64,000 nucleotides of DNA from Enterobacter hormaechei ATCC 49162 (lineage in GTDB: Bacteria > Pseudomonadota > Gammaproteobacteria > Enterobacterales > Enterobacteriaceae): NCBI RefSeq assembly GCF_001875655.1, contig NZ_MKEQ01000001.1:2666001-2730000 (forward strand), in the 5' to 3' direction. The notes below the pieces were generated by a model. The model made no database searches, was not told the origin of the DNA, and saw only the letters and a program-made list of their open reading frames with translations. Made by a program: the position numbers and the translations under genes. This document shows, one piece after another, positions 36,331 through 45,123 of the stretch (its first letter is position 1; the number at the start of each line of letters is the position of its first letter).

Positions 36331-36346
36331 TATTTAACGATAAACT
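36331..36346. promoter_or_regulatory. Second operator-like palindrome, O2 of the sugar locus
   Basis: TATTTAACGATAAACT matches O1 (36298) at 13 of 16 positions. The two centres are 33 bp apart, about three helical turns, so both would lie on the same face of DNA. Confidence 0.75.
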
Positions 36347-36400
36347 CAGCCGCTATTATTTATTTAATCACATTCCATAAATAAGTTGCGTGAATATTAA

Positions 36401-37441
36401 ATGCCCAAATCATTTAGCAAAATAAAGAATAAAAAGGTGACGATTAAATCGCTGGCAGCGGAGATGGGTATTTCACATACCACGGTGTCAAATGCGTGGA
36501 ATAATCCCGAAAAGCTCTCTGTCGAATTACGTGAAAGGATACTCGGGCACGCCCGTCAGGTGGGATTTCAGGGGCCGGATAAACTCGCCCGGGCATTACG
36601 CACCGGAAAATCCGGTGCGATCGGCGTTATCTTTAACGATGCCATGAGTTATGTCTTTATCGATCCGCATGACGTCAGCCTGATGCGCGGCGTCGCGACC
36701 CGCTGCGAAGATCGTAATATCAATCTGGTTCTCATCCCGCTTCAAAAGGGGCCGTCATCGCTCACCACTCTGGTGGACGGGTATATTCTCAACGCCACGC
36801 ATAACAGCGCCGCCATTATTCAGCAGACATTGGCCCGCAATCTGCCGGTAGTGACGCTCGATTTTCAGCTTCCGCAGTTCAGCAGCGTGTCGGTGGATAA
36901 CATGCGCGCCATGCATGATATCGCCACCCTCCTGATTCAAAAAGGTCATCGCCATTTCGGCATTATTGCCTTCCCTTCTCACCCGAATGCGCGCGGGATA
37001 CGCCCACTGACGCACCCCATAACGGGCGATAACCATCTCATGCTGACCCGCGTGAATGCCTGCCGCGATGCGTTTCTACAGCACGGTATCGCGCTCAGCA
37101 ACTGCTGGCTGTGCGAAACCCATCACGATGAGCCACACGGTGAACAGGCAGCAGAAGCATTGCTGACGGCACACCCGGATATCACGGCGCTGATCTGCTT
37201 ATCCGATCGTTTTGCCATCGGTGCGGTGAATTATTGCCAGCGGCAGCGTCTCGCTATACCTGGCCGGGTCGCCATTACCGGGTTCGACAATACCGCCCGG
37301 CGGCTCAACGGGCCGGGGCTTACCACCGTGGCGCAGAACGCCGAACGTAAAGGTGAAATTGCGGTTGATCTGCTTCTGAACACTGGCCCTGTCACCCACG
37401 TTGTGCTGGAACACCAGCTTATTGAGCGTGATACGGCATGA
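36401..37441 (+). CDS. LacI-family regulator of the sugar locus
   Basis: 346 aa. HTH at about residues 12-33 (VTIKSLAAEMGISHTTVSNAWN), hinge helix (PDKLARALRTGKSG), then an effector domain of the periplasmic-binding fold. A basic N-terminal extension (SFSKIKNKK) precedes the HTH. The ATG at 36401 has no clear Shine-Dalgarno sequence, so expression may be low. It is divergent from the transporter arm and heads the rightward arm (regulator, mutase, ATPase). Inducer unknown; probably the imported sugar or a breakdown product. Confidence 0.92.
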   Translation: MPKSFSKIKNKKVTIKSLAAEMGISHTTVSNAWNNPEKLSVELRERILGHARQVGFQGPDKLARALRTGKSGAIGVIFNDAMSYVFIDPHDVSLMRGVATRCEDRNINLVLIPLQKGPSSLTTLVDGYILNATHNSAAIIQQTLARNLPVVTLDFQLPQFSSVSVDNMRAMHDIATLLIQKGHRHFGIIAFPSHPNARGIRPLTHPITGDNHLMLTRVNACRDAFLQHGIALSNCWLCETHHDEPHGEQAAEALLTAHPDITALICLSDRFAIGAVNYCQRQRLAIPGRVAITGFDNTARRLNGPGLTTVAQNAERKGEIAVDLLLNTGPVTHVVLEHQLIERDTA

Positions 37442-37470
37442 GATAACCCTGCTTAAGATAAGAGTGAACT

Positions 37471-38859
37471 ATGGATGAACTAACGTGTTTTAAGACTTAT
37501 GACATTCGTGGCGACGTTGGCGTCAATCTCACGCCCGACATTGCGCGTCGCATCGGGCGGGCGTATGCCGTCTGGCTGCATCCCCGGCGCGTGGTGGTAG
37601 GGGCTGATGTCCGTCTCAGTTCGGAGGCGCTAAAAACGGCCCTGATCGACGGGCTTACCGCAGGCGGCGTTGATGTCATCGACCTGGGCATGACCGGTAC
37701 GGAAGAGGTCTATTTCGCCACCCGGGAATTGAGGGCAGACGGAGGGATCCAGGTGACGGCCAGCCACAATCCCGCGCATTACAACGGCTTTAAGCTGGTC
37801 GGTCTGGAGGCGCGCCCAATCAGTAATGACAACGGTCTGCTGGAGATCAAAGCACTGGCGGAGCAAAACCGCTTTCCGCCATGCGTGCGCCGTGGGGGGA
37901 TTTTTCCCTATGACAATCGCCCGGCCTGGGTGAACTGTCTGCTGCGATTTCTCACTACGCCCCCGAAACGCACGTTACGCCTGGTGGTCAACGCCGGGCA
38001 CGGCACCGCCGGTCCGGCGCTGGATGCCCTTGATGAGGGCCTGAAGCGTGCGGGCGTGCCGGTCGAGTTTATCCGTATACATCACCAGCCAGATGGCCGC
38101 TTTCCCGCTGGCGTACCTAACCCCATGCTGCCGGAAAACCGACAAAGTACCCGGCTGGCCGTCATCGAACATCACGCGGATGCTGGCATCGCCTGGGACG
38201 GTGATTTCGATCGCTGCTTTTTCTTCGACGAGCGCGGAAATTACGTTGAAAACTATTACCTGGTGGGGCTGTTTGCTGAACATTTTCTGCGGCGCTATCC
38301 CGGCAGCCGCGTCATTCTGGACCCCCGCTTAATCTGGAACACGCTCGACGTGGTCGCACACTGCGGCGGTAACGCAATCGTCAGTAAAACCGGGCATGCC
38401 TTCATCAAAGCCCGGATGCGCAAGGAAGACGCCATTTACGGTGGCGAGATGAGTGGCCATCACTATTTTCGCGATTTTAACTACTGCGATAGCGGTATGA
38501 TCCCGCTGATCCTGATGCTCCAGATCCTGGGCGCGGCCGCGCAGCCGCTCTCTCATTGGGTGCGCCACGCGCAGGCCCGCTATCCGGTGTCTGGCGAGAT
38601 CAACCTGACGGTCAACGACCCGGCTGCCCTCCTCCATGACGTCGCCGCGCACTATGCCCCCGCCGCAGACGGGCGCGACGACTGTGACGGCCTGAGCCTG
38701 GCCTTCGCAGACTGGCGTTTTAACCTGCGCGCCTCCAATACCGAGCCACTGGTTCGCCTGAACGTTGAAACGCGGGGAGATGCCGCCCTGCTTGTCCATA
38801 AAACCCATGAAGTTTTGATGCTGATTTCTGCCCTGCAAGCGGCTAAGGAGACGTTATGA
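37471..38859 (+). CDS. Phosphomannomutase/phosphoglucomutase-like enzyme (ManB/CpsG type)
   Basis: 462 aa alpha-D-phosphohexomutase. Active Ser98 in TASHNP; Mg-binding DGDFDR (Asp243, 245, 247); sugar-binding GEMSGHHYF (about 325-333); phosphate-binding RASNTEPLVRLN near the end. All four family motifs are intact. Beside a GH130 phosphorylase its likely job is mannose 1-phosphate to mannose 6-phosphate, the reverse of its use in GDP-mannose synthesis; no GDP-mannose genes are nearby. Overlaps the ATPase gene by 4 nt (ATGA). Confidence 0.9.
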   Translation: MDELTCFKTYDIRGDVGVNLTPDIARRIGRAYAVWLHPRRVVVGADVRLSSEALKTALIDGLTAGGVDVIDLGMTGTEEVYFATRELRADGGIQVTASHNPAHYNGFKLVGLEARPISNDNGLLEIKALAEQNRFPPCVRRGGIFPYDNRPAWVNCLLRFLTTPPKRTLRLVVNAGHGTAGPALDALDEGLKRAGVPVEFIRIHHQPDGRFPAGVPNPMLPENRQSTRLAVIEHHADAGIAWDGDFDRCFFFDERGNYVENYYLVGLFAEHFLRRYPGSRVILDPRLIWNTLDVVAHCGGNAIVSKTGHAFIKARMRKEDAIYGGEMSGHHYFRDFNYCDSGMIPLILMLQILGAAAQPLSHWVRHAQARYPVSGEINLTVNDPAALLHDVAAHYAPAADGRDDCDGLSLAFADWRFNLRASNTEPLVRLNVETRGDAALLVHKTHEVLMLISALQAAKETL

Positions 38860-39938
38860 CCTCTCTGTCATTACGGCATATTCATAAAAAGTACGATAAA
38901 AACGTCATCGTGGCGGATCTGTCACTGGAGATAGCCTCGGGAGAATTTATCGTTCTCGTTGGCCCCTCCGGGTGTGGGAAATCGACGCTGCTGCGCATGA
39001 TTGCGGGTTTAGAGACGCCCGACAGCGGCATGCTGATGATGGGCGATGAGGATGTCACCCATCTGGCGGCGGGCAAGCGAAGCCTGTCGATGGTTTTCCA
39101 GTCCTACGCCCTCTATCCGCATATGACCGTGCGGGAAAACCTCGCTTTTGGCTTGCGTAATATCCGTACCCCGGAGGCCTGCATTGCGCAGCGCATCTCT
39201 CATGCCGCCGCCATGCTCAGGCTGGACGAACTGCTCGACCGGCTTCCGCAACAGCTATCCGGCGGCCAGCGCCAGCGCGTGGCGATAGGTCGTTCTATCG
39301 TCCAGCAGCCCGCGCTATTCCTCTTTGACGAACCGCTCTCCAATCTGGACGCCGCTCTGCGGGTTGAAATGCGCCAGGAGATCCAGCAGCTCCACACTAC
39401 CCTGAAAAACACCATGATTTACGTCACGCACGATCAGGTCGAAGCGATGACGCTGGCCGACCGTATCGTGGTGATGTGTAAAGGCAATATTGAGCAGACG
39501 GGTACGCCGCTTGAGTTGTACAACGCCCCGGCGAACCGCTTTGTGGCTGAATTTATCGGTACGCCAAAAATTAATATGCTTCCCGCCGTCTGGCAGCAGG
39601 GCGCATTGCATATCGACTCTGATACCGTTTTTCCGCTTTCGCGGCAGCCCGCAGGCATTCAGGAGGGAGCGCCGGTGTTTGTCGCGATCCGCCCTGAACA
39701 CCTGCGTTATCAGCAGCCGGGGGATTTTAGCCTGACCGGAAAAACGCGGTTATGCGAACTGCAAGGGGATTCCACGCTGGTGTGGCTGGACGTAGCAGGG
39801 CACGCCGTGTGTCTGAAATCCTTCCAGCAGCTGAGTCTGCCCCCGCAACAGCGCATTACGCTGACCGTGCAGGAGGCTCATCTGCATCTCTTTGACGCGG
39901 CAGGTCAGCGGATTGCATTGTCCGAAAATGCCGCCTGA
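38856..39938 (+). CDS. Sugar ABC transporter ATPase (MalK/UgpC/MsmK type)
   Basis: 360 aa. Walker A GPSGCGKST (36-44), Q-loop FQSYALYP (about 81-88), signature LSGGQRQRV (134-142), Walker B FLFDEP (155-160), H-loop THD, and a C-terminal regulatory OB-type domain (TPKINMLPA to end). CUT1 ATPase that should energise the two permeases of the leftward arm. AAGGAG before the ATG. Last gene of the rightward arm; its stop codon lies in the stem of a hairpin shared with convergent metE. Confidence 0.92.
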   Translation: MTSLSLRHIHKKYDKNVIVADLSLEIASGEFIVLVGPSGCGKSTLLRMIAGLETPDSGMLMMGDEDVTHLAAGKRSLSMVFQSYALYPHMTVRENLAFGLRNIRTPEACIAQRISHAAAMLRLDELLDRLPQQLSGGQRQRVAIGRSIVQQPALFLFDEPLSNLDAALRVEMRQEIQQLHTTLKNTMIYVTHDQVEAMTLADRIVVMCKGNIEQTGTPLELYNAPANRFVAEFIGTPKINMLPAVWQQGALHIDSDTVFPLSRQPAGIQEGAPVFVAIRPEHLRYQQPGDFSLTGKTRLCELQGDSTLVWLDVAGHAVCLKSFQQLSLPPQQRITLTVQEAHLHLFDAAGQRIALSENAA

Positions 39939-39955
39939 GCGCGATGTCAGGCGGC
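39930..39955. terminator. Stem-loop between the ATPase gene and metE
   Basis: GCCGCCTGA (39930-39938), 8-nt loop, TCAGGCGGC (39947-39955). The left arm contains the ATPase stop codon. For leftward metE transcription it is followed by ATTTTC, a modest U-tract. Probably terminates metE and stabilises the other 3' end. Confidence 0.65.
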
Positions 39956-39970
39956 AAGGAACGCGCAAAC

Positions 39971-42232
39971 TTACGCCTGACGCAAGTTCTGCGCCGCCTG
40001 CACCATATTCGCCAGCGCTGCACGCGTCTCCGGCCAGCCGCGGGTTTTGAGTCCGCAGTCCGGGTTCACCCACAGGCGTTCCGCCGGGATGCGCTGGGCG
40101 GCTTTTTTCAGCAGCGCTTCAATCCATTCCACGCTCGGCACGTTCGGGGAGTGAATGTCGTATACGCCCGGCCCGATTTCGTTCGGGTAGTCGAACTCTT
40201 CGAACGACTCCAGTAGCTCCATGTCTGAACGCGAGGTCTCGATGGTGATCACATCGGCGTCCAGCGCGGCAATGGAATCCATGATGTCGTTAAATTCGCA
40301 GTAACACATGTGGGTGTGGATCTGGGTGTCGTCCTTCGCCACGGCCGCGTTGAGGCGGAACGCCTCCACGCCCCACTGTAAATACGCATCCCAGTCGCTA
40401 CGACGCAGCGGCAAGCCTTCACGCAGCGCCGGTTCGTCGATCTGAATAATGCCGATCCCTGCCGCTTCCAGATCCGCCACTTCATCACGCAGCGCCAGGG
40501 CGATCTGTCTGGCGATGGTTTCGCGGGATACGTCTTCACGCGGGAACGACCAGCAGAGAATGGTCACCGGACCCGTCAGCATGCCTTTTACCGGTTTGTC
40601 GGTCAGAGACTGGGCATACTTCGCCCACTCCACCGTAATCGGTTCCGGGCGGCTGACGTCGCCGATCACTACCGGCGGCTTCACGCAGCGGGAGCCGTAG
40701 CTTTGCACCCAGCCGTTCTGGGTAAAGACGAAGCCGTCCAGGTGTTCACCGAAGTATTCCACCATGTCGTTACGCTCGGCCTCGCCATGCACCAGCACGT
40801 CCAGACCCAGACGTTCCTGCTCGACGATCGCCTGCCTGATGTGTTCCGCAATGCCGGTGCGGTAGTGATTCGCATCCAGGTTGCCCTTTTTGAAGTCCAG
40901 ACGCAGGCCGCGGATCTCGGTCGTCTGCGGGAAGGAGCCGATGGTCGTGGTAGGCCATGCGGGCAGGTTGAAACGGGCGCGCTGCGCTTCGGCGCGCACC
41001 TCATACGGGCTGTGGCGCTGGCTGTCCCGGGCGGTGATGGCCGCCAGACGTTTTTCGACTGCCGGGTTATGTACGCGCGTTGAGTGACGACGTGCCTGGA
41101 TCGGGGCGCTCCAGTCGCTAATCGCTGCCGTGTCGCCGCTGTTCAGCGCGTCGCGTAGCAGGGCCAGCTCCTCACACTTTTGCAGGGCGAAGGCAAACCA
41201 GCTTTTCACCTCAGGGTCGAGGCGGGTTTCCACGCTCAGATCGATCGGACTGTGCAGCAGCGAGCAGGATGATGCCACCCACAATTCACGTTTGCCGACG
41301 ATGTCCTTAATTTGTGCATATTTCTCGGTCAGATCGGCACGCCAGACGTTACGACCGTTCACCAGACCGGCAGAAAGCAGCCACTCCGCAGGCAGCCGCT
41401 TGTGCAGTTCTGTCACGTCGTCTTTGCCGTGAACGAGGTCAACGTGCAGGCCCTGAACCGGCAGCGCGGTAATGGTGTCGAGGTTCGGCGTTACGCCCTC
41501 GAAATAGGTGGTCAGCAGCAGCTTCACCTGGCCCGTGAGTGCGTCATACGCCGGTTTAAAGGCATCCAGCCACGCCTGCGGCAGCTCCAGCACCAGCGCC
41601 GGTTCATCGATTTGCACCCACTGAATGCCGCGCTTGCCCAGCTCAATCAGCACCTGTCTGTAGACCGGAAGAATATCGTTCAGCAGGCTGAGGCGGTCAA
41701 ACTGTTCGCCCTTCACTTTACCCAGCCACAGGTAGGTGACCGGCCCCAGCAAAACGGGCTTCACCTGGTGGCCCAGCGCCAGCGCTTCGTCTACTTCGTC
41801 CAGAAGCTGGGTCCAGTTCAGCTTAAACTGCTGACCCTTAACGAACTCCGGCACCATATAGTGATAGTTGGTGTTAAACCACTTGGTCATTTCCGCCGCT
41901 GCCGCTGGCTCACCCGTTGGCGCGCGGCCACGGCCAATGCGGAACAGGGTATCGATATCCACCGATCCATCGCTGTTCTGATGACGAGCCGGCACGTTGC
42001 CCAGCAGCAGGCTGGTGGTCAGAACATGGTCGTACCAGGCGAAATCGCCCACCGGCAGCAGGTCTACGCCCGCCTGTTTTTGCTGATCCCAGTGGCGGGC
42101 ACGCAGCTCGCGCCCTACCGCCAGCAGTTCTTCGCGGGTGGCGTTGCCCGCCCAATAGCTTTCTTGCGCTTTTTTCAGCTCACGACGCAGACCAACGCGA
42201 GGGAAACCGAGAGTGTGAGTGCGGATTGTCAT
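39971..42232 (-). CDS. metE: Cobalamin-independent methionine synthase
   Basis: 753 aa, same as E. coli. Transfers the methyl group of 5-methyltetrahydropteroyl-tri-glutamate to homocysteine. Zinc ligands are visible: His and Cys in HTHMCYCEF, Glu in the following [12 protein letters not shown] region and Cys in NPDCGLKTR. Start: ATG 42232, with AGAGGA about 8 nt upstream, begins [12 protein letters not shown]; the frame extends to 42358 without support. MetJ and MetR sites lie in the divergent metE/metR region. Confidence 0.98.
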   Translation of the reverse strand: MTIRTHTLGFPRVGLRRELKKAQESYWAGNATREELLAVGRELRARHWDQQKQAGVDLLPVGDFAWYDHVLTTSLLLGNVPARHQNSDGSVDIDTLFRIGRGRAPTGEPAAAAEMTKWFNTNYHYMVPEFVKGQQFKLNWTQLLDEVDEALALGHQVKPVLLGPVTYLWLGKVKGEQFDRLSLLNDILPVYRQVLIELGKRGIQWVQIDEPALVLELPQAWLDAFKPAYDALTGQVKLLLTTYFEGVTPNLDTITALPVQGLHVDLVHGKDDVTELHKRLPAEWLLSAGLVNGRNVWRADLTEKYAQIKDIVGKRELWVASSCSLLHSPIDLSVETRLDPEVKSWFAFALQKCEELALLRDALNSGDTAAISDWSAPIQARRHSTRVHNPAVEKRLAAITARDSQRHSPYEVRAEAQRARFNLPAWPTTTIGSFPQTTEIRGLRLDFKKGNLDANHYRTGIAEHIRQAIVEQERLGLDVLVHGEAERNDMVEYFGEHLDGFVFTQNGWVQSYGSRCVKPPVVIGDVSRPEPITVEWAKYAQSLTDKPVKGMLTGPVTILCWSFPREDVSRETIARQIALALRDEVADLEAAGIGIIQIDEPALREGLPLRRSDWDAYLQWGVEAFRLNAAVAKDDTQIHTHMCYCEFNDIMDSIAALDADVITIETSRSDMELLESFEEFDYPNEIGPGVYDIHSPNVPSVEWIEALLKKAAQRIPAERLWVNPDCGLKTRGWPETRAALANMVQAAQNLRQA

Positions 42233-42381
42233 TTTTTCTTCCTCTAATGTGTTGTAAATCCTTTGGATTTTGAATTCAGGGAAGGCGGCAAGTTTGCTCA
42301 TCCCCGGGAGCTTACATGAGTAAGTGACCGGGGTGAGTAAACGCAGCCAACGCACCATAAATTTAAAAGACGAAGGATTTT

Positions 42382-42405
42382 AGCCGTCCAGATGTTTACA
42401 CTTCT
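42382..42405. promoter_or_regulatory. Tandem MetJ operator (three met boxes)
   Basis: Three adjoining 8-mers, AGCCGTCC, AGATGTTT and ACACTTCT, each match the met box AGACGTCT at about 5-6 of 8 positions. Tandem boxes are what MetJ dimers bind with S-adenosylmethionine. Placement is as in the E. coli metE-metR region. Confidence 0.75.
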
Positions 42406-42456
42406 ATAATTGGCGGGTACTGTATATTCCTCAAGCGCAAAATGTTCATGGCGGAG

Positions 42457-42469
42457 TGAAGGACTTTCA
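42457..42469. promoter_or_regulatory. MetR-type site at the metR start
   Basis: TGAA-GGACT-TTCA is an exact TGAA-N5-TTCA MetR motif. It overlaps the metR ribosome site and the A of its start codon, so bound MetR could repress its own gene. Chance occurrence is possible. Confidence 0.55.
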
Positions 42470-43422
42470 TGATCGAGATAAAACACCTGAAAACGCTACA
42501 AGCGTTGCGGAACTGCGGTTCTCTTGCGGCGGCGGCGGCCACGCTGCACCAGACCCAGTCTGCCCTTTCTCACCAGTTCAGCGATCTGGAACAACGCCTC
42601 GGCTTTCGTCTGTTTGTGCGTAAGAGCCAGCCTTTGCGCTTTACGCCGCAGGGCGAAATTTTGCTTCAGCTGGCGAATCAGGTGCTGCCGCAGATTGCCA
42701 GCGCGTTGCAGTCCTGCAACGAGCCGCAGCAGACCACCCTGCGCATCGCCATTGAGTGTCACAGCTGTATTCAGTGGCTGACCCCCGCGCTTGAGAACTT
42801 CCGCCAGAAGTGGCCGCAGGTGGAGATGGACTTCAAATCCGGCGTCACGTTTGATCCGCAGCCGTCGCTTCAGCAGGGTGAGCTGGATCTGGTGATGACA
42901 TCAGACATTCTGCCGCGCAGCGGTCTGCACTATTCGCCGATGTTTGATTTCGAGGTGCGTCTGGTGCTGGCCCCGGATCATCCGCTGGCCGCCAAGACGC
43001 GCATCACGCCGGAAGATCTGGCAACGGAGACGCTGCTGATTTACCCGGTGCAGCGCAGTCGTCTGGATATCTGGCGTCACTTTCTGCAACCCGCGGGCAT
43101 CAGCCCACAGCTGAAAAGCGTGGATAACACGCTGCTGTTAATTCAGATGGTGGCGGCCAGAATGGGGATCGCGGCGCTGCCGCACTGGGTGGTCGAGACG
43201 GTTGAACGCCAGGGTCTGGTGGTCACCAAAACCCTGGGTGAAGGACTGTGGAGCCGTCTGTACGCCGCCGTGCGCGACGGCGAGCAGCGTCAGCCGATTA
43301 CGGAAGCGTTTATTCGCTCAGCGCGGAACCACGCGTGCGACCATCTTCCGTTTGTGCGGAGCGCGGAGCGACCCAGCGGCGATGTACCCACAGTGAAGCC
43401 AGGATCACCGATCCCCCAATAA
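42469..43422 (+). CDS. metR: LysR-type activator of methionine genes MetR
   Basis: 317 aa. N-terminal winged HTH (residues about 1-60, [36 protein letters not shown] region) and a LysR co-inducer domain that binds homocysteine. It activates metE, metH and others. Same length as E. coli. GAAGGA precedes the ATG. The last 113 nt overlap the 3' end of convergent bioP. Confidence 0.97.
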   Translation: MIEIKHLKTLQALRNCGSLAAAAATLHQTQSALSHQFSDLEQRLGFRLFVRKSQPLRFTPQGEILLQLANQVLPQIASALQSCNEPQQTTLRIAIECHSCIQWLTPALENFRQKWPQVEMDFKSGVTFDPQPSLQQGELDLVMTSDILPRSGLHYSPMFDFEVRLVLAPDHPLAAKTRITPEDLATETLLIYPVQRSRLDIWRHFLQPAGISPQLKSVDNTLLLIQMVAARMGIAALPHWVVETVERQGLVVTKTLGEGLWSRLYAAVRDGEQRQPITEAFIRSARNHACDHLPFVRSAERPSGDVPTVKPGSPIPQ

Positions 43423-44209
43423 GGAAACTCGGCCAGTGCGGCTGCTCCTGCCAGATGGCGAGGTTTACCAGTAGCCCCGCTGGCACATGGACGTTGTTCA
43501 TGATCCCCAGCGTCCCGGCGTCTACCTGCGTAGCGCCGTAGTTCCACATAAAGTAACCCAGCCCCGACGCCACCACGCCCAGCCAGACCAGAACGCTCCA
43601 TTGCACGGTAGTGGTCGGCAGCTTTTGCGGATTGCCGAGCATAAACCACGCCGCTACCGCGACAATCGCCGCGCCCATATAGAACCACGCAAATGCGTTA
43701 TGCTGCGGCATCGGGCGGGTTTCCATCAGGCGTTTGTAGCCCACCATCCCGATGGCGAAGCTGATATTGGCGAGCTGGACGAACATCAGCCCGGTCCAGA
43801 AGTGATCGCTGACTTTGTCATAGCGAATAATCGCCGCGCCAATCACCGCCAGCGCGGCGCTCAGCAGGTATCCCCAGCGCAGACGGCGCTTGCTGAGCAG
43901 GTCGTAAATCAGCGTGATGTAGAGCGGCGTCAGCACGGTAAAGAGCAGGAATTCGGAGACGGACAGATAGACGTAGGCCCGGAAGCTGAACAGATACATG
44001 ATGCCGAGCTGCATCGCGCCCACCAGCATATAGAGCAGGATCGTTTTCAGCGATTGTCCCCGCGTGCGCAGAAACGGCAGGAACACCAGCGCCGCCAGCC
44101 CTACGCGCATCAGCACGGAAAAGTAGCTGTCGACCGATCCGGCAAGGTATTCGCCAATCAGACTAAAGGAGAAGGCCCACAGGATAGTGGTGATAATGAG
44201 TAGCGCCAC
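43310..44209 (-). CDS. bioP: Biotin transporter BioP (YigM), EamA/DMT family
   Basis: 299 aa, ten predicted membrane helices of the drug/metabolite superfamily. E. coli YigM is the biotin importer. The N-terminus [20 protein letters not shown] and the second EamA repeat ([20 protein letters not shown]) are typical. The last approximately 37 codons overlap metR on the opposite strand; the hydrophilic tail ([22 protein letters not shown]) is encoded there. Confidence 0.92.
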   Translation of the reverse strand: MALLIITTILWAFSFSLIGEYLAGSVDSYFSVLMRVGLAALVFLPFLRTRGQSLKTILLYMLVGAMQLGIMYLFSFRAYVYLSVSEFLLFTVLTPLYITLIYDLLSKRRLRWGYLLSAALAVIGAAIIRYDKVSDHFWTGLMFVQLANISFAIGMVGYKRLMETRPMPQHNAFAWFYMGAAIVAVAAWFMLGNPQKLPTTTVQWSVLVWLGVVASGLGYFMWNYGATQVDAGTLGIMNNVHVPAGLLVNLAIWQEQPHWPSFLIGGSVILASLWVHRRWVAPRSAQTEDGRTRGSALSE

Positions 44210-44291
44210 AATGCTTGTCTCTGAGAAAGAAGGAGAGGCATTGTAGCGAACTCTTTAGTTGACATCTGAACAATAAACAACCGAATGAAGA

Positions 44292-45092
44292 TTATTCAAG
44301 GAACAGTTTGCGCAGATACTTAGGCACGGCGTTATCGCCGTTGGTGCCGATCACTTCCAGCTCCGGGTGCAGATCTTTCAGACGCTGGTGTGCGTTCTGC
44401 ATGATGCAGCCTTTGCCCGCCATCGAGAGCATCTCGGCATCATTCATGCCGTCACCAAAGGCGATGCAGTCTTTCAGATCGAAGCCCAGCCGTTTTGCTA
44501 CCGCTTCCAGCGCATGGCCCTTGGAGACGCCGCCCGCCATCACTTCCAGACAGGTCAGCGTGGAGAAGCTTACGTTCACGCGATCGCCCCAGCGGGCGTT
44601 GATCGCCTGCTCCAGCGGCAGCAGCGCTTCATGGCTTTCACAGGTAAAGAAGACCTTGCTGATCCCTTCAGGATCCAGCAAACCCGGCTCGTACAGTGAG
44701 TACTGGAATACGGCTTCCTTGAAGAAACGCATTTCGTCCGGGCGATGACGGTTCATAAACCACTCATCGTCGCGGTAAACGTTAGTGACGATATCCGGGT
44801 TGCTATGCACAATGCCGAACAAATCGGTGGCGATGTCGCGATCGAGATTGTGGGTAAAGATCAGGTTGCCATCCGTGTCATGTACGCGCGCGCCGTTGGA
44901 GGTGATCATGTACGACTTGATCTCCAGATTATCGCGGATCTGCCCCACGTCCACGTGGTGGCGGCCGGTAGCGAAGACAAAGTTCACGCCACGGGCAGTC
45001 AGGAGTTTTAAGGTCTCTTTCGCGTAAGGCGACAGGGTGTGGTCGGGGGAAAGCAGCGTGCCATCTAAATCAGATGCAACAACCTGGTACAT
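44292..45092 (-). CDS. yigL: HAD-family sugar/pyridoxal phosphatase YigL
   Basis: 266 aa, Cof-type HAD phosphatase. Nucleophile and acid Asp in DLDGTLL (Asp8, Asp10); Lys in GVSKGHALE; metal-binding Asp in FGDGMNDAEML. In E. coli YigL dephosphorylates sugar phosphates and PLP and is raised by the SgrS small RNA during glucose-phosphate stress. Start: ATG 45092 begins MYQVVASDLDG; the long upstream extension is pldB read in another frame. 31 bp after pldB, same strand. Confidence 0.95.
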   Translation of the reverse strand: MYQVVASDLDGTLLSPDHTLSPYAKETLKLLTARGVNFVFATGRHHVDVGQIRDNLEIKSYMITSNGARVHDTDGNLIFTHNLDRDIATDLFGIVHSNPDIVTNVYRDDEWFMNRHRPDEMRFFKEAVFQYSLYEPGLLDPEGISKVFFTCESHEALLPLEQAINARWGDRVNVSFSTLTCLEVMAGGVSKGHALEAVAKRLGFDLKDCIAFGDGMNDAEMLSMAGKGCIMQNAHQRLKDLHPELEVIGTNGDNAVPKYLRKLFLE

Positions 45093-45123
45093 AGGGATTT
45101 CAACCTCTGGTGGAAAACAATAA

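Noticed and set aside
37471..38859. Mutase as part of a capsule or colanic acid (cpsB-cpsG) cluster
   Set aside because: No mannose-1-phosphate guanylyltransferase, glycosyltransferase or polymerase gene is near; it is overlapped by a transporter gene.
38856..39938. ATPase as the E. coli ugpC or malK gene itself
   Set aside because: Sequence is typical of the CUT1 group but the neighbours differ from both operons; the gene belongs to this locus.
30586..39938. Prophage or integrative element carrying the sugar locus
   Set aside because: No integrase, transposase, tRNA or flanking direct repeat could be seen at either edge.
41312..42247. Long plus-strand open frame (311 codons) inside metE
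   Set aside because: Antisense to conserved metE codons, Gln/Arg/His-rich composition typical of shadow frames.
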